Source: Bacteroidales bacterium (GTDB lineage: Bacteria; Bacteroidota; Bacteroidia; Bacteroidales; Muribaculaceae). From it: DNA of 59,361 nucleotides. Shown here in pieces: positions 8,454-17,359 of this stretch. The position numbers and the translations under genes were made by a program. The first letter of the stretch is position 1; each line of letters starts with the position of its first letter. Below the pieces are notes generated by a model. It saw only the letters and a program-made list of their open reading frames with translations. It had not been told where the DNA came from and made no database searches. The DNA is taken from positions 1 to 59,361 of the forward strand of contig SFFL01000016.1 of NCBI GenBank assembly GCA_004557825.1, written 5' to 3'.

Positions 8454-9701
8454 TTATTCATAGCGCATTGCGCGTGATGGAGAAATGCCCGAAATGAGCG
8501 AAGCCGGAATCAGCATCAGCAGGAATCCCAAAAGCAGTGCGCCGACATTGACCAGCAGTGCAGCTTTCCAGGTGAGCATCACCGGCACATAAGAAAGAAA
8601 ATATGCCGAGGGGTCGAGCGGAACAATGTGCAGCCATCCTTGCAGCAGGATAAGCAATAGACCTACGGCATTGCCGATAATCATACCCCATAGTATAACT
8701 TTGCCGCCGTGGAGCATAAATATTGTGCGGATGGCGCGGTCGGTGGCGCCGAGCGATTTGAGCAGACCTATCATCCTGATACGCTGCAGAATTAGGATGA
8801 ATACGCAGCTCACGAGAGTAAAGCCGCTTATAATGCTCATAATCACCAGTATTACTATCACATTGGTGTCGAGTAGATCAAGCCAGCTGAAATATGTGGC
8901 GCCGGTATCGAATACTGTGGTGAGATATAGCCCTCCCCCATTGATTGCGCCGGCGTCGACCAGAGGTGCTGCTTCTTTCTGAAAGATTTGTGACGCCTGA
9001 GGAATGAGGTCGAGAGGTATGCCTGCAATATCTATCCGGTCGGCAAAACCGGGTTGCAACCCTCTCAGAGATGCCAGCATATCATACCGGGCATAAGCTG
9101 TGGAGCGGTCGTAGTCGGAAAAGTTGCTGGAAAAAATGCCGCTGACCACGAGGCGGCGCAGTTTCATATTGCCGTCGATAAAAAAGCACCCGTCGAGTTT
9201 GTCGCCGACTGCAATACCAAGCTTGTGTGCAGTGAGCGCGGATACGGCTATCTCATTCTTTTCAGAAGGCATAGCGCCCTCCAGTATATTATTGTTCTCG
9301 AAAGTGAAATCGTGCCCCTCGCCAAAGCCTGAAAGCACTACGCCGGCGAAACTGTCGGGAGTTTTCAGTACTACCGGTTGGGTTATTACGGGAGCCACCT
9401 TCGCTCCGGGGGCTGCTTTGGCTATCACATCGGAAAGAATCGGGCTAAGCTCTATCACCTCTGATTCCCCGGCATAATATTGTCCAAGCGGGTGCAGAGC
9501 CATCGAAGCCTCGAATCCCATTACCTTCTGCCTGATTGCATTCTGAAATCCGCAGACCACAGCCAAAGTAATCAGCATCACGGCCACAGCTAAGGCTACG
9601 CCACCGATGGCAATGCCCACAGCCGGGGAACGGCGCCCGTCGCCTGCGGGCGACAGGCCTATTTTGCGGGCTATGAATATTTCGGTGGAAAAACGGCTCA
9701 T
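8454..9701 (-). CDS. ABC transporter permease of the LolC/LolE-FtsX-MacB type
   Basis: A 415-aa inner-membrane protein with the FtsX/MacB fold. The N-terminal membrane helix is at about residues 25-50, then comes a periplasmic domain of about 200 residues. Three helices follow near the C-terminus (about 275-300, 325-355, 375-400) with the typical RIGLLKSLGA-like coupling helix, here RMIGLLKSLGATDR. LolC/E proteins extract lipoproteins for the outer membrane using a LolD ATPase. No ATPase gene is adjacent, so the substrate is inferred from family alone. The -7 promoter element ends only 8 nt before the ATG, suggesting a leaderless message. The next genes on this strand, rsfS and ftsH, have their own promoter. 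Confidence 0.85.
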   Translation of the reverse strand: MSRFSTEIFIARKIGLSPAGDGRRSPAVGIAIGGVALAVAVMLITLAVVCGFQNAIRQKVMGFEASMALHPLGQYYAGESEVIELSPILSDVIAKAAPGAKVAPVITQPVVLKTPDSFAGVVLSGFGEGHDFTFENNNILEGAMPSEKNEIAVSALTAHKLGIAVGDKLDGCFFIDGNMKLRRLVVSGIFSSNFSDYDRSTAYARYDMLASLRGLQPGFADRIDIAGIPLDLIPQASQIFQKEAAPLVDAGAINGGGLYLTTVFDTGATYFSWLDLLDTNVIVILVIMSIISGFTLVSCVFILILQRIRMIGLLKSLGATDRAIRTIFMLHGGKVILWGMIIGNAVGLLLILLQGWLHIVPLDPSAYFLSYVPVMLTWKAALLVNVGALLLGFLLMLIPASLISGISPSRAMRYE

Positions 9702-9709
9702 ATTGGCTG

Positions 9710-9717
9710 CAAAGATA
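9710..9717 (-). promoter_or_regulatory. -7 element TATCTTTG very close to the permease start
   Basis: The minus strand reads TATCTTTG with only 8 nt before the ATG at 9701, so transcription would begin within about 4 nt of the start codon. Confidence 0.55.
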
Positions 9718-9818
9718 CGATTTTTTTGCGATTGAGGAGAAATTTACCAGAAAATTGTAGTTATTTCCCACAACTACATTCTGCATTAAATCGTTATAGG
9801 AATATATGTTCAACTATT

Positions 9819-9826
9819 TATATTTG
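9819..9826 (+). promoter_or_regulatory. -7 element TATATTTG very close to the DUF3943 start
   Basis: The element matches TAnnTTTG and is separated from the ATG at 9835 by 8 nt, the same geometry as the divergent permease gene. The -33 region is not well conserved. Confidence 0.5.
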
Positions 9827-9834
9827 CGACTGCA

Positions 9835-10797
9835 ATGAAGCTCCAAACTAAAGAAATTCGCCGAATCGGACTCCGCACTGCCCTGGTGCTTCTCGTCCTT
9901 GCTGCCGTGCTGACGGCTCTGGCGCTTCCGGCAGTGGCGCAGGATACCGACACAATTCAAGTTGTATCTGCCGACGATCTTATTGTTAAATCCACACCTA
10001 CCGGAATACGAGTAGAGGAAAACAATCCGCTTACCAATGTAGACCCACCCGAGGCACCCGTGCTCAACGGAAATCCTCTGGGCGTAGACACATTATTTAA
10101 TATAGCCGACCGTCCGCATACTATTTACGGGCGCCCCGTATCGTGGACTTACAGTGAGCCGTGGTGGCACGGAATGTGGATTAACACTGCCGTATATGCC
10201 GGTGCGTTTATCAGTACACTGTTTGTTCTGGAATGTCTGCCGGAGGATGCCACAGCCTGGAACCGCGAAGAGATTCAGAAAGACCCGTTTTACAAGCGCT
10301 GGTTCAACAATATCTTTAAGAAAGGCCCGGAATGGGATCACGACAAATTTTATTTCAATTATATATTGCACCCCTATGCCGGCGCCGTCTATTTTATGGC
10401 AGCGCGCACGTGCGGATTTAATTTCTGGCAGTCGATGCTCTACAGCGCCATCATATCGTCGGTGGGCTGGGAATTCGGCATTGAGGCCTGTATGGAGCGC
10501 CCGTCGTATCAGGATCTGTTTGTCACGCCGGTTATAGGCAGCCTTATTGGCGAAGGATTCTACCGGCTCAAACGTCAGATTGTCGACCGCGATTATGAAA
10601 TCCTCGGGTCGAAAGTGCTTGGGCATGTGTGTGCATTCTTCCTTGACCCTGTCAACGAAGTTGTTGGCCTTCTGAGCCATCCCTCGCAGTGCCGTTGGAT
10701 TGGTCCCGGCTGTATTTCCACTACTCCTCTGCTGATTCCATCGCCCGGCAACAATGGCGGAGCATCCATCGGTTATTCAATTTCCGTGACCATATAA
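9835..10797 (+). CDS. DUF3943 domain-containing exported protein
   Basis: A 320-aa protein with a hydrophobic signal sequence (about residues 17-36, ending AVAQ). The rest matches the DUF3943 pattern: the HPYAGAVYFMAART stretch, SSVGWEFGIEACMERPS, and QDLFVTPVIGSLIGE. Hydrophobic stretches within that region suggest it is embedded in or peripheral to the outer membrane. Function is unknown. It stands alone between the divergent permease and the convergent dtd, with a hairpin terminator after it. The last nine bases including the stop codon (10789-10797) recur at 10806-10814. Confidence 0.8.
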   Translation: MKLQTKEIRRIGLRTALVLLVLAAVLTALALPAVAQDTDTIQVVSADDLIVKSTPTGIRVEENNPLTNVDPPEAPVLNGNPLGVDTLFNIADRPHTIYGRPVSWTYSEPWWHGMWINTAVYAGAFISTLFVLECLPEDATAWNREEIQKDPFYKRWFNNIFKKGPEWDHDKFYFNYILHPYAGAVYFMAARTCGFNFWQSMLYSAIISSVGWEFGIEACMERPSYQDLFVTPVIGSLIGEGFYRLKRQIVDRDYEILGSKVLGHVCAFFLDPVNEVVGLLSHPSQCRWIGPGCISTTPLLIPSPGNNGGASIGYSISVTI

Positions 10798-10820
10798 TCC
10801 CCGGAACCATATAAGAGATT

Positions 10821-10861
10821 ACTGCAGCAATTCCCGCAAGGATTATGGGGATTGCTGCAGT
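10821..10861. terminator. Hairpin between DUF3943 gene and dtd
   Basis: A 15-bp stem (10821-10835 with 10847-10861, one wobble pair) between two convergent genes. There is no long T-run on either side, so termination efficiency is uncertain. Confidence 0.55.
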
Positions 10862-10876
10862 GGTATATGAATTGGC

Positions 10877-11329
10877 TTACTCCTTCAGGCGCGAGTCGAT
10901 AATGATGGTCACGGGGCCGTCGTTGATCAGTTCCACCTGCATATCAGAGCCAAAGCGTCCGCGGGCCACTTCTTTTCCTGTCAGTTCTGCCATACGGTCG
11001 CAGAAGGCTTCGTAGAGCGGCACTGCCACATCGTGCCCCGCAGCTCGTATATAGCTGGGGCGATTTCCCTTTCGGGTACTTGCGGTAAGTGTAAACTGGC
11101 TTACGGCCATCACGCTGCCGCCGGCGTCGGTTACCGACCGATTCATCACTCCATTTTCATCATCAAAAATCCGCAGAGCGGCGACTTTCTTCGCCAGCCA
11201 CTCCATATCCTCGGAGGTGTCGCCGTTTTCCACCCCTACGAGAATCATCAGACCGGGACCGATTTTACTGAAAATTTCGTTATCGATGCTTACGGAGGCG
11301 CGTTTTACCCTTTGTATTACAAGACGCAT
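10877..11329 (-). CDS. dtd: D-aminoacyl-tRNA deacylase
   Basis: A 150-aa enzyme that removes D-amino acids from mischarged tRNA. The start MRLVIQRVKRASV is the canonical family start. The active-site segments SVMAVSQFTL (about 72-81) and the GPVTIIID motif (138-145) are present. The reading frame stays open upstream to 11641, but those 104 codons have no family resemblance, so I use the ATG at 11329-11327. The gene stands alone, convergent with the DUF3943 gene. No good promoter element was found in its upstream 320 nt. Confidence 0.95.
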   Translation of the reverse strand: MRLVIQRVKRASVSIDNEIFSKIGPGLMILVGVENGDTSEDMEWLAKKVAALRIFDDENGVMNRSVTDAGGSVMAVSQFTLTASTRKGNRPSYIRAAGHDVAVPLYEAFCDRMAELTGKEVARGRFGSDMQVELINDGPVTIIIDSRLKE

Positions 11330-11651
11330 AGTTATATATGTAGATTCAGTGTGTAAAATTAAGAATTTTCTATGGAATATGCCAAAATGTGTAGCTGTAG
11401 GCACGTAAAATCTTATCCGGAGGCATAAAATTGTATGACGCTCCAAGGCTTTGAAAGTCAAATTTATACCGCTTTCAAGAGCGCTTTGGTGGATAATTCT
11501 TACAAAAATTCTTTGCGAAAATTTTTCAAAATATTTGGTCAGTTCAAAAATAATGCCTACCTTTGCATCGCAATCGGGAAAACGACCCCCACAAGCAAAG
11601 GAAGTCGCCCCGCAAACGCAAGCAGACTGCTTGCAGCGCACATTGAAATTT
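11330..11651. other. Intergenic stretch between dtd and the tRNA cluster
   Basis: No gene is supported in these 322 nt. The only recognisable element is the tRNA promoter at 11534-11565. The part next to dtd is AT-rich without obvious repeats. Confidence 0.6.
11534..11565 (+). promoter_or_regulatory. Promoter of the tRNA-Gly/Leu cluster
   Basis: TTTG at 11534-11537 and TACCTTTG at 11558-11565 are 20 nt apart. The predicted start near 11570 lies about 80 nt before the first mature tRNA. Confidence 0.7.
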
Positions 11652-11727
<76 letters not shown>

Positions 11728-11808
11728 AGCACCATTTCAACGGTTCTTTAGTTCATTTATTTATTGAAAATCTTTTGCCGCACACCACTGCGATTCATTT
11801 TCCACTAT

Positions 11809-11884
<76 letters not shown>

Positions 11885-11959
11885 TTAACCGGAATCACGG
11901 TGCTACGGCCTTGACCTCTCCCCTTTTAGGTCAACGACCGGCTGCGAAAGATTTTATTT

Positions 11960-12043
11960 GTCCGGATGGCGGAATTGGTAGACGCGCTACTTTGAGGGGG
12001 TAGTGATCATTAGATCGTGTGAGTTCGAGTCTCATTTCGGACA
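11960..12043 (+). tRNA. tRNA-Leu(GAG)
   Basis: An 84-nt class II tRNA. The acceptor GTCCGGA pairs with TTCGGAC, the anticodon stem CTACT/GGTAG encloses GAG, and a long variable arm is present. CCA is not encoded, unlike the neighbouring tRNA-Gly genes. It is followed directly by a strong terminator. Confidence 0.95.
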
Positions 12044-12046
12044 CTG

Positions 12047-12084
12047 AAAAGCCCGGGTATCTCCTACGAGATGTCCGGGTTTTT
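12047..12084 (+). terminator. Terminator of the tRNA cluster
   Basis: A 17-bp stem (12047-12063 with 12068-12084, including two or three G:T pairs) with a 4-nt loop and a T-run on the 3' side. Confidence 0.9.
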
Positions 12085-12087
12085 TGA

Positions 12088-12130
12088 TAATTCTATACCG
12101 GTTAATTCTATACCGGTTAATTCTATACCG
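12088..12130 (+). repeat. 15-bp tandem repeat, nearly three copies
   Basis: The unit TTCTATACCGGTTAA occurs twice in full and then as TTCTATACCG. It lies between the tRNA terminator and the amylase gene, upstream of its likely promoter. No function is evident. Confidence 0.85.
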
Positions 12131-12173
12131 ATTTTTATTCTGTACAGATTCTTACTTTGTCTACATATCATTT

Positions 12174-13607
12174 ATGAAAAAACTTACATTCATTATGGCG
12201 GCCGCAGCGATGGTGATTCCCGCTGCACAGGCCAAAGACCGTATGACGCACAATCCTGATGCCGTCAATACCGAAACGATTCTCCATGCCTGGAGCTGGA
12301 ATTTCCCCACGATTGCCGAGAATATGAAGCGCATAGCCGATGCCGGCTACACTATGGTGCAGACTTCGCCTGTGCAGCACTGTTTTGCTCCCGACGGCGA
12401 TATTACCGCACTCTTTGACCAGGAAGGGAAAGGCGGCAACTGGTACTATTATTATCAGCCTACCGACTGGAAGATTGGCAATCCCATTGTGGGAACCCGC
12501 GAGCAAATGAAGCAAATGCTCGATTCGGCGGCACGATATAATGTGCGTGTTATTGTAGATGTTCTCCCCAATCATACGGCATTCGACATAGATGCCGTGG
12601 CTCCGGAGTTCTATAAGGCGGTCGGCGGACGCGACAAGATGTTTCATTCATCCGGCCTTACTCCGATACGCGACTACAACGATCGCTATCAGTGTACCCT
12701 TGAGGGTACCGGCGGCCTGCCGGATGTAAACACTGAGAATCCCGATTTCCAGAAATATTATATGCAGTTTGTAAACGAATTGCTCGATATGGGTGTGCGT
12801 GGATTCCGCTACGACACAGCCAAGCATATTGGTGTACATTCTGATCCTGTCGACGCTGCTTCCGGTGTGAAGGTTAATGATTTCTGGGATGTAGCTACCG
12901 GATTGAAACCTGTAAAGGGGGTGAAACTCGCCCTCCCTTACGACTCGCTCTTCGTTTACGGCGAAGTGCTCCAGGACCGCAATGTGCCTGAAGCGGAATA
13001 TGCCGAGTATTTCGGTCAGACTGCATCGGGCTATGGCTATCACCTGCGCGAGGCGCTGGAGCATAAGACAGCTAAGGGTATCGACCTGCGCAACTGGGAT
13101 CACCAGGCTGCTCCCGAATTCCTTACCACCTGGGTAGAGAGCCACGACACTTACTGTAATGCCCACGAATCGGCATCGCTTACCGATGACCAGATTCGCA
13201 CCGGTTGGGTATTCCTGACAGCTCGCCAGAACGGCACTCCCCTTTTCTTCTCCCGTCCGATGAACTCCAGCCGCAAGAATTTCTGGGGCGACAATGTGGC
13301 CGGCGCTCGCGGCAATGATGAATTCCTCCACCCCGAAGTGGTGGCCGCCAACAAATTCCGCAAGGCTATGACAGGCCAAAAGGAAGATATCCAGACATCC
13401 GAAAATGGCGAGGTGCTTGTGGTTAACCGCGGCAAGAAGGGCGCTGCTATCGTAAATATCAGCGATTCGGCCAACTTTGTGGATGTGCCTACCGGACTTC
13501 CCGACGGCACGTATAAGGATGTGGTCTACGGCATAGAATTCAAGGTGAAGAATGGTCGCTTGCACGGCGCTGCCGCTCCTCATCGCACCTACATCCTTCA
13601 GAAGTAA
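12174..13607 (+). CDS. Secreted alpha-amylase, glycoside hydrolase family 13 (GH13_28-like)
   Basis: A 477-aa protein with a signal peptide of about 20 residues ending AQA, starting at the ATG at 12174. The upstream in-frame codons read through the tandem repeat and look non-coding. The opening ILHAWSWNFPTIAENMK is typical of the Bacillus AmyE-like subfamily. All three GH13 catalytic carboxylates are present: the nucleophile Asp214 in GFRYDTAKH, the acid/base Glu264 in YGEVLQ, and Asp325 in ESHDT. It hydrolyses internal alpha-1,4 bonds of starch or glycogen, in the periplasm or at the surface. The short C-terminal beta domain is present, and no carbohydrate-binding module is evident. Confidence 0.92.
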   Translation: MKKLTFIMAAAAMVIPAAQAKDRMTHNPDAVNTETILHAWSWNFPTIAENMKRIADAGYTMVQTSPVQHCFAPDGDITALFDQEGKGGNWYYYYQPTDWKIGNPIVGTREQMKQMLDSAARYNVRVIVDVLPNHTAFDIDAVAPEFYKAVGGRDKMFHSSGLTPIRDYNDRYQCTLEGTGGLPDVNTENPDFQKYYMQFVNELLDMGVRGFRYDTAKHIGVHSDPVDAASGVKVNDFWDVATGLKPVKGVKLALPYDSLFVYGEVLQDRNVPEAEYAEYFGQTASGYGYHLREALEHKTAKGIDLRNWDHQAAPEFLTTWVESHDTYCNAHESASLTDDQIRTGWVFLTARQNGTPLFFSRPMNSSRKNFWGDNVAGARGNDEFLHPEVVAANKFRKAMTGQKEDIQTSENGEVLVVNRGKKGAAIVNISDSANFVDVPTGLPDGTYKDVVYGIEFKVKNGRLHGAAAPHRTYILQK

Positions 13608-13643
13608 TCTCCTTTAGCAGGAATAAGCTTTGTCTCCTTTAGC
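13608..13643 (+). repeat. 11-bp direct duplication after the amylase stop
   Basis: TCTCCTTTAGC at 13608-13618 recurs at 13633-13643 (period 25), starting immediately after the stop codon of the amylase gene. Confidence 0.8.
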
Positions 13644-13750
13644 TGTAACGGGATTCCGTGCAATTTCGGTAATGAGAACCTGATGTGAACCTTGCCGCCG
13701 CTGCAGTTGTTGTGAAAATATACAACTATTTTATTTAACAACACTCAGCA

Positions 13751-14257
13751 ATGAAAAAAATCGGCATATTCTATGGCTCCGCAACCGGAACCACCGAGAA
13801 AATAGCAAAGCGCATCGGGCAGTTGCTCGGTGTGGCAGATGAAGATATTCACAATGTGGCAGATACCGCTCCCTCGAAAGTAGCTGACTATTCGCTTCTT
13901 GTGCTTGGATCCTCCACATGGGGCTCGGGCGAACTTGAAGATGATTGGTACGACTTTATCGCCGGTCTGGAGGAACTTGACCTCAGAAACAAGGAAATCG
14001 CACTCTTTGGTTGCGGCGACGAGACAATGACCGACACCTTCTGCAATGCTGTAGGTGAACTGTATAAACGTCTGAAACCCACCGGCGCAAAGTTTATCGG
14101 TGCATACGACACTATCGGCTACACATTCGATGAATCCGAGGCCAAGCCTGCCGATGCTCTCGAAGCAGTGGGCCTGTTAATTGATGAGGTGAATCACCCC
14201 GAGCTTACCGAAACACGTCTGCGTGGCTGGACCGCTCTGCTCAGCAAGGAAGCATAA
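13751..14257 (+). CDS. fldA: Flavodoxin (long-chain)
   Basis: A 168-aa FMN-binding electron carrier. The phosphate-binding loop GSATGTTEKIA is at about 9-19. The flavin-stacking segment STWGSGELEDDW (about 57-68) and the FGCGDE stretch (about 83-88) mark it as a flavodoxin. The length and the inserted beta-strand segment fit the long-chain type. In an anaerobe it can replace ferredoxin under iron limitation. It is followed by a hairpin terminator, so it is probably transcribed alone; the two amylase genes on either side seem unrelated. Confidence 0.95.
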   Translation: MKKIGIFYGSATGTTEKIAKRIGQLLGVADEDIHNVADTAPSKVADYSLLVLGSSTWGSGELEDDWYDFIAGLEELDLRNKEIALFGCGDETMTDTFCNAVGELYKRLKPTGAKFIGAYDTIGYTFDESEAKPADALEAVGLLIDEVNHPELTETRLRGWTALLSKEA

Positions 14258-14283
14258 TTCCTTAGGATATCGTATAAAATTAT

Positions 14284-14318
14284 AAAACTCTGCACCGGTT
14301 GTATGGATGCGGAGTTTT
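14284..14318 (+). terminator. Terminator after flavodoxin gene
   Basis: An 11-bp stem (14284-14294 with 14308-14318, one G:T pair) followed by T residues. Confidence 0.8.
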
Positions 14319-14321
14319 TTG

Positions 14322-14329
14322 TAACTTTG
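14322..14329 (+). promoter_or_regulatory. -7 element TAACTTTG for the second amylase gene
   Basis: A perfect TAnnTTTG match immediately after the flavodoxin terminator. It leaves a leader of about 65 nt before the ATG at 14399. Confidence 0.65.
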
Positions 14330-14398
14330 TAGCGGCTCGGGCGTTTTGCCGTCGGGCCAAAAGTGTAGAATTATATCAAAAAGTTTTCATTCAAGCCC

Positions 14399-17102
14399 AT
14401 GAAAAATTCGTTTTTACTTTTTCTGTCAATGCTGTTATTGACGGCAGGCAGCGCTGCGGCTCAGATGTTTACGACATCGCCGGTGCCGTTGCAGCAGTCG
14501 AGTTCCGATGTGAAAATTTATTTCGACCCCGCTCAATGTAATGTCGCCGCGCTGAAAACGGCCACTGCCCTCTACGCTCATATCGGGGTATGCCTGGAAG
14601 GCGCGCCTAATGAATGGACGCACGTGAAGACCAACTGGGGGCAGAATCTTCCTGCCAATACGTTCAAGAAGCTGTCCGACGGCCGTTGGGAGCTTGCTAT
14701 CGGCGACATCAACACTTATTTCGGCTTGTCGGCCAGCGAGAAGGTGGCCAACATTGCCGTAATTGCCCGCACCGCTTCGGGTGGAGCTCAGACAGAAGAT
14801 GTGTTTCTGCCGGTAGTTGGCGAAGGTTTTGCCATCTCATTCACCAGCGATGTCTCAAGTCTGGTCATTGACAAACCTACCGAAATCACATTCTCGCTGA
14901 ACGCCACGGAGAATGCAAAACTTTCCATCACAGTCAACGGAAAGTCAATCGGTTCGGCTGATAATGCCAAGTCGCTCACAAAGAGCTATAACTTCGTCAC
15001 CAAAGGTGAGTTTGCTACAGTTGTGGCTACGGCGTCGAATGGCTCACAGACCCTTACGGAATCTATGACGGTGGCATATCCCGAGCCTTCCGTACAGGAG
15101 AATTATCCCGGCGGAAAACCGGTGATGGGCGCCGTGAAGCAGGCCGATGGCTCTGTGATTTTCTGTATCGCCGCACCTCAGAAACTCAGCGCCATTCTCG
15201 TAGGCTCATGGGATGATTATCAGACCCTGGGCAAGAATGTGATGCGCTATCAGGATTATAACGGCAACCGCTATTTCTGGGTGAAAATCAGCGGTCTGGC
15301 CAACGATAAATATTATCCCTATTACTACCTGATTGACGGTAATATAAAGGTATCTGATCCCTGCGCCAAGCTTGTCCTTGACTGCTACAGCGATAAGTGG
15401 ATGCCCTCCGGAATCTGGGCTGAGGAAATGCCTCAGTATCCTTATGAAAAACTCGACAATGTGATGCTGGCCGTATATCGCGGCGACATCGACGACTATG
15501 ACTGGGATTCTGCTACTCTCAAATTCAAGACTCCCGACACTCGCTCGATGACCGTATACGAAATCCTTCTCCGCGACTTCACCGGTGACGGTTCAGATCA
15601 GAATGGCAAAACCTACGGCACATTCCGCACTGCCCTGCCCAAGATTTCTTATCTTAAGGAGCTTGGTGTAAACGCAGTGGAAATCTTACCTGTTATGGAG
15701 TTCAACGGCAATAGTTCCTGGGGGTATAACACCAACAACTATATGGCCCTCGACAAGGTTTATGGTTCTCCGCGCGATATGCGCGACTTTGTGGCAGAGT
15801 GTCACCGTCAAGGCATCGCCGTGATTCTCGATATCGTGTTCAATCAGTCGGACGGCCTTATGCCCTGGTATCAGATGTATTCCGTAGGCTCGAATCCGTT
15901 CTTCAATCAGACAGCACCCCACGCCTATAGTGTGCTCAACGATTTCAATCAGGGCAACCCCGTGCTTCAGGATTACTGGCACCAGGTGCTCCGCTACTGG
16001 ATGGAGGCATATAAGGTCGACGGTTTCCGCTTCGACCTCCTCCGATGCCGCAACCAATGCCTACAATGCCAACCGTGTGGCTAGAATGAAGGTGCTGCAC
16101 GACGTGATTACTTCAGTTAAGGCCGACGGCATCCATATCAATGAGCTGCTGGGCACTACTCAGGAAGAAAATGCCAATTTTGCCAATGGCGAAATCGGCT
16201 GGAACAATGTAAATGGTGCGTCAGTCAACTACGCTATCGGCAACATAAATAATGGCGGTACCAAAGGTTTCTACAGTCCTAACTGGGCATGGAAGATAAA
16301 GGATAGTGGTGTGTCCGACTTGAAATATTCCTCAACCACACCTAAGGAAAGCGCTATCCGTCGTCTCGGTTCGGTAGCCGGACAGATGCTCCTCAGCCCC
16401 GGCGCTCAGATGATATGGCAGTTTGGGGAGGTAGCAGCTGATTACAAGCAGGGCTCGGATCTGGAAAAACTTCGTGCCATCGCCCCTCTGTGGAATTATT
16501 TCGACAATTCAGTGCGCGCTGGTCTGGCAGAAAACTATAAGGCTCTCTGTCACCTTCGCCTCGACAATCCGGAGATGTTTGACGGCTCGGCCACATACGC
16601 CGCCAACGGTTTCTCCAATAGTGTTACATCTCCCCGCTACATCTGTCTGACCAAAGGCGACAAGGAAATCATCGGCGTGTTCAACACAGCTTACGCTGCC
16701 AACAGAACAGCAACGGTGACCGTGCCCGCACAGCGCATAAGTGAGTCGAACTATCAGCTTATTACCTGTGGCTACAAGGATACTCCAACTCTTACCGGCT
16801 CGGGCAATGTGAAGGTTACGGTAATGCCAAACAGCTTTGCTGTCTTTGCCACTAAAAATATTTCCGGTGTTGAGGATGTGTTTGCATCCGATGAGGACGC
16901 TGATTTAGTGAGCGTAGCCGGCGGTTATGGTGAGATAATCATCAACGGCGCTTACAACATTGCTGAGGCTTACGACCTACAGGGCCGTGCCGTCGGCATC
17001 ACATCCCTTGGGGGCGGCACATCCGATAGCGTTATACGTGTACCGGCAGGAATCTACATTGTCCGCGTCGACAACACAACTCATAAAGTCGCCGTCCGCT
17101 GA
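14399..17102 (+). pseudogene. Large secreted GH13 alpha-amylase-like gene split by a one-base frameshift
   Basis: Two frames join into about 900 residues: 14399 to about 16039, then about 16041 to 17102. The break lies in CCTCCTCC (16036-16043); removing one C restores VDGFRFDLSDAATNAYN. The order is a signal peptide (1-21), an N-terminal carbohydrate-binding-like region, a CBM48-like beta domain (about 255-330) and the GH13 barrel (from about 380). It ends in an 80-residue tail with YDLQGRAV and VPAGIYIVRV, like type IX secretion sorting domains. The nucleophile Asp545 lies just before the frameshift. The usual region IV HD motif is not visible; the matching stretch reads KYSSTTPKE. It is either a recent pseudogene or a sequencing error in an otherwise intact frame. 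Confidence 0.85.
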
Positions 17103-17236
17103 TACCCCGTTTTGTTCAAATTATATGTTAAGCGCTGGAAGCTATTGATTTCCGGCGCTTAATGTATTAATAATCTCATTTTTATATCATCAACAAATTT
17201 GTAGCAATAATAGATTGACAAAATTTTGAGGAGGGA

Positions 17237-17268
17237 TTTGCGAAAGCAGGGGCGTTTTGTTAATTTTG
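17237..17268 (+). promoter_or_regulatory. Promoter of mnmA
   Basis: TTTG (17237-17240) and TAATTTTG (17261-17268) are 20 nt apart, leaving a leader of about 85 nt. The leader contains two imperfect copies (17287-17308 and 17327-17350) of a CAAAGAG...TGACAATAA segment. Confidence 0.7.
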
Positions 17269-17359
17269 TAGTCGGAATATGACTCTGACAAAGAGAGTAT
17301 GACAATAATTATCCGGCAAAGATAATTTGCAAAGAGTATCTGACAATAAGAAATTAACA

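Noticed and set aside
11330..11641. 104-codon N-terminal extension of dtd
   Set aside because: The family begins at MRLVIQRV; the extension has no resemblance and reaches the tRNA promoter.
12084..12173. 30 extra N-terminal codons for the first amylase
   Set aside because: They translate the tandem repeat (ILYRL repeats) and precede a normal signal peptide at the ATG at 12174.
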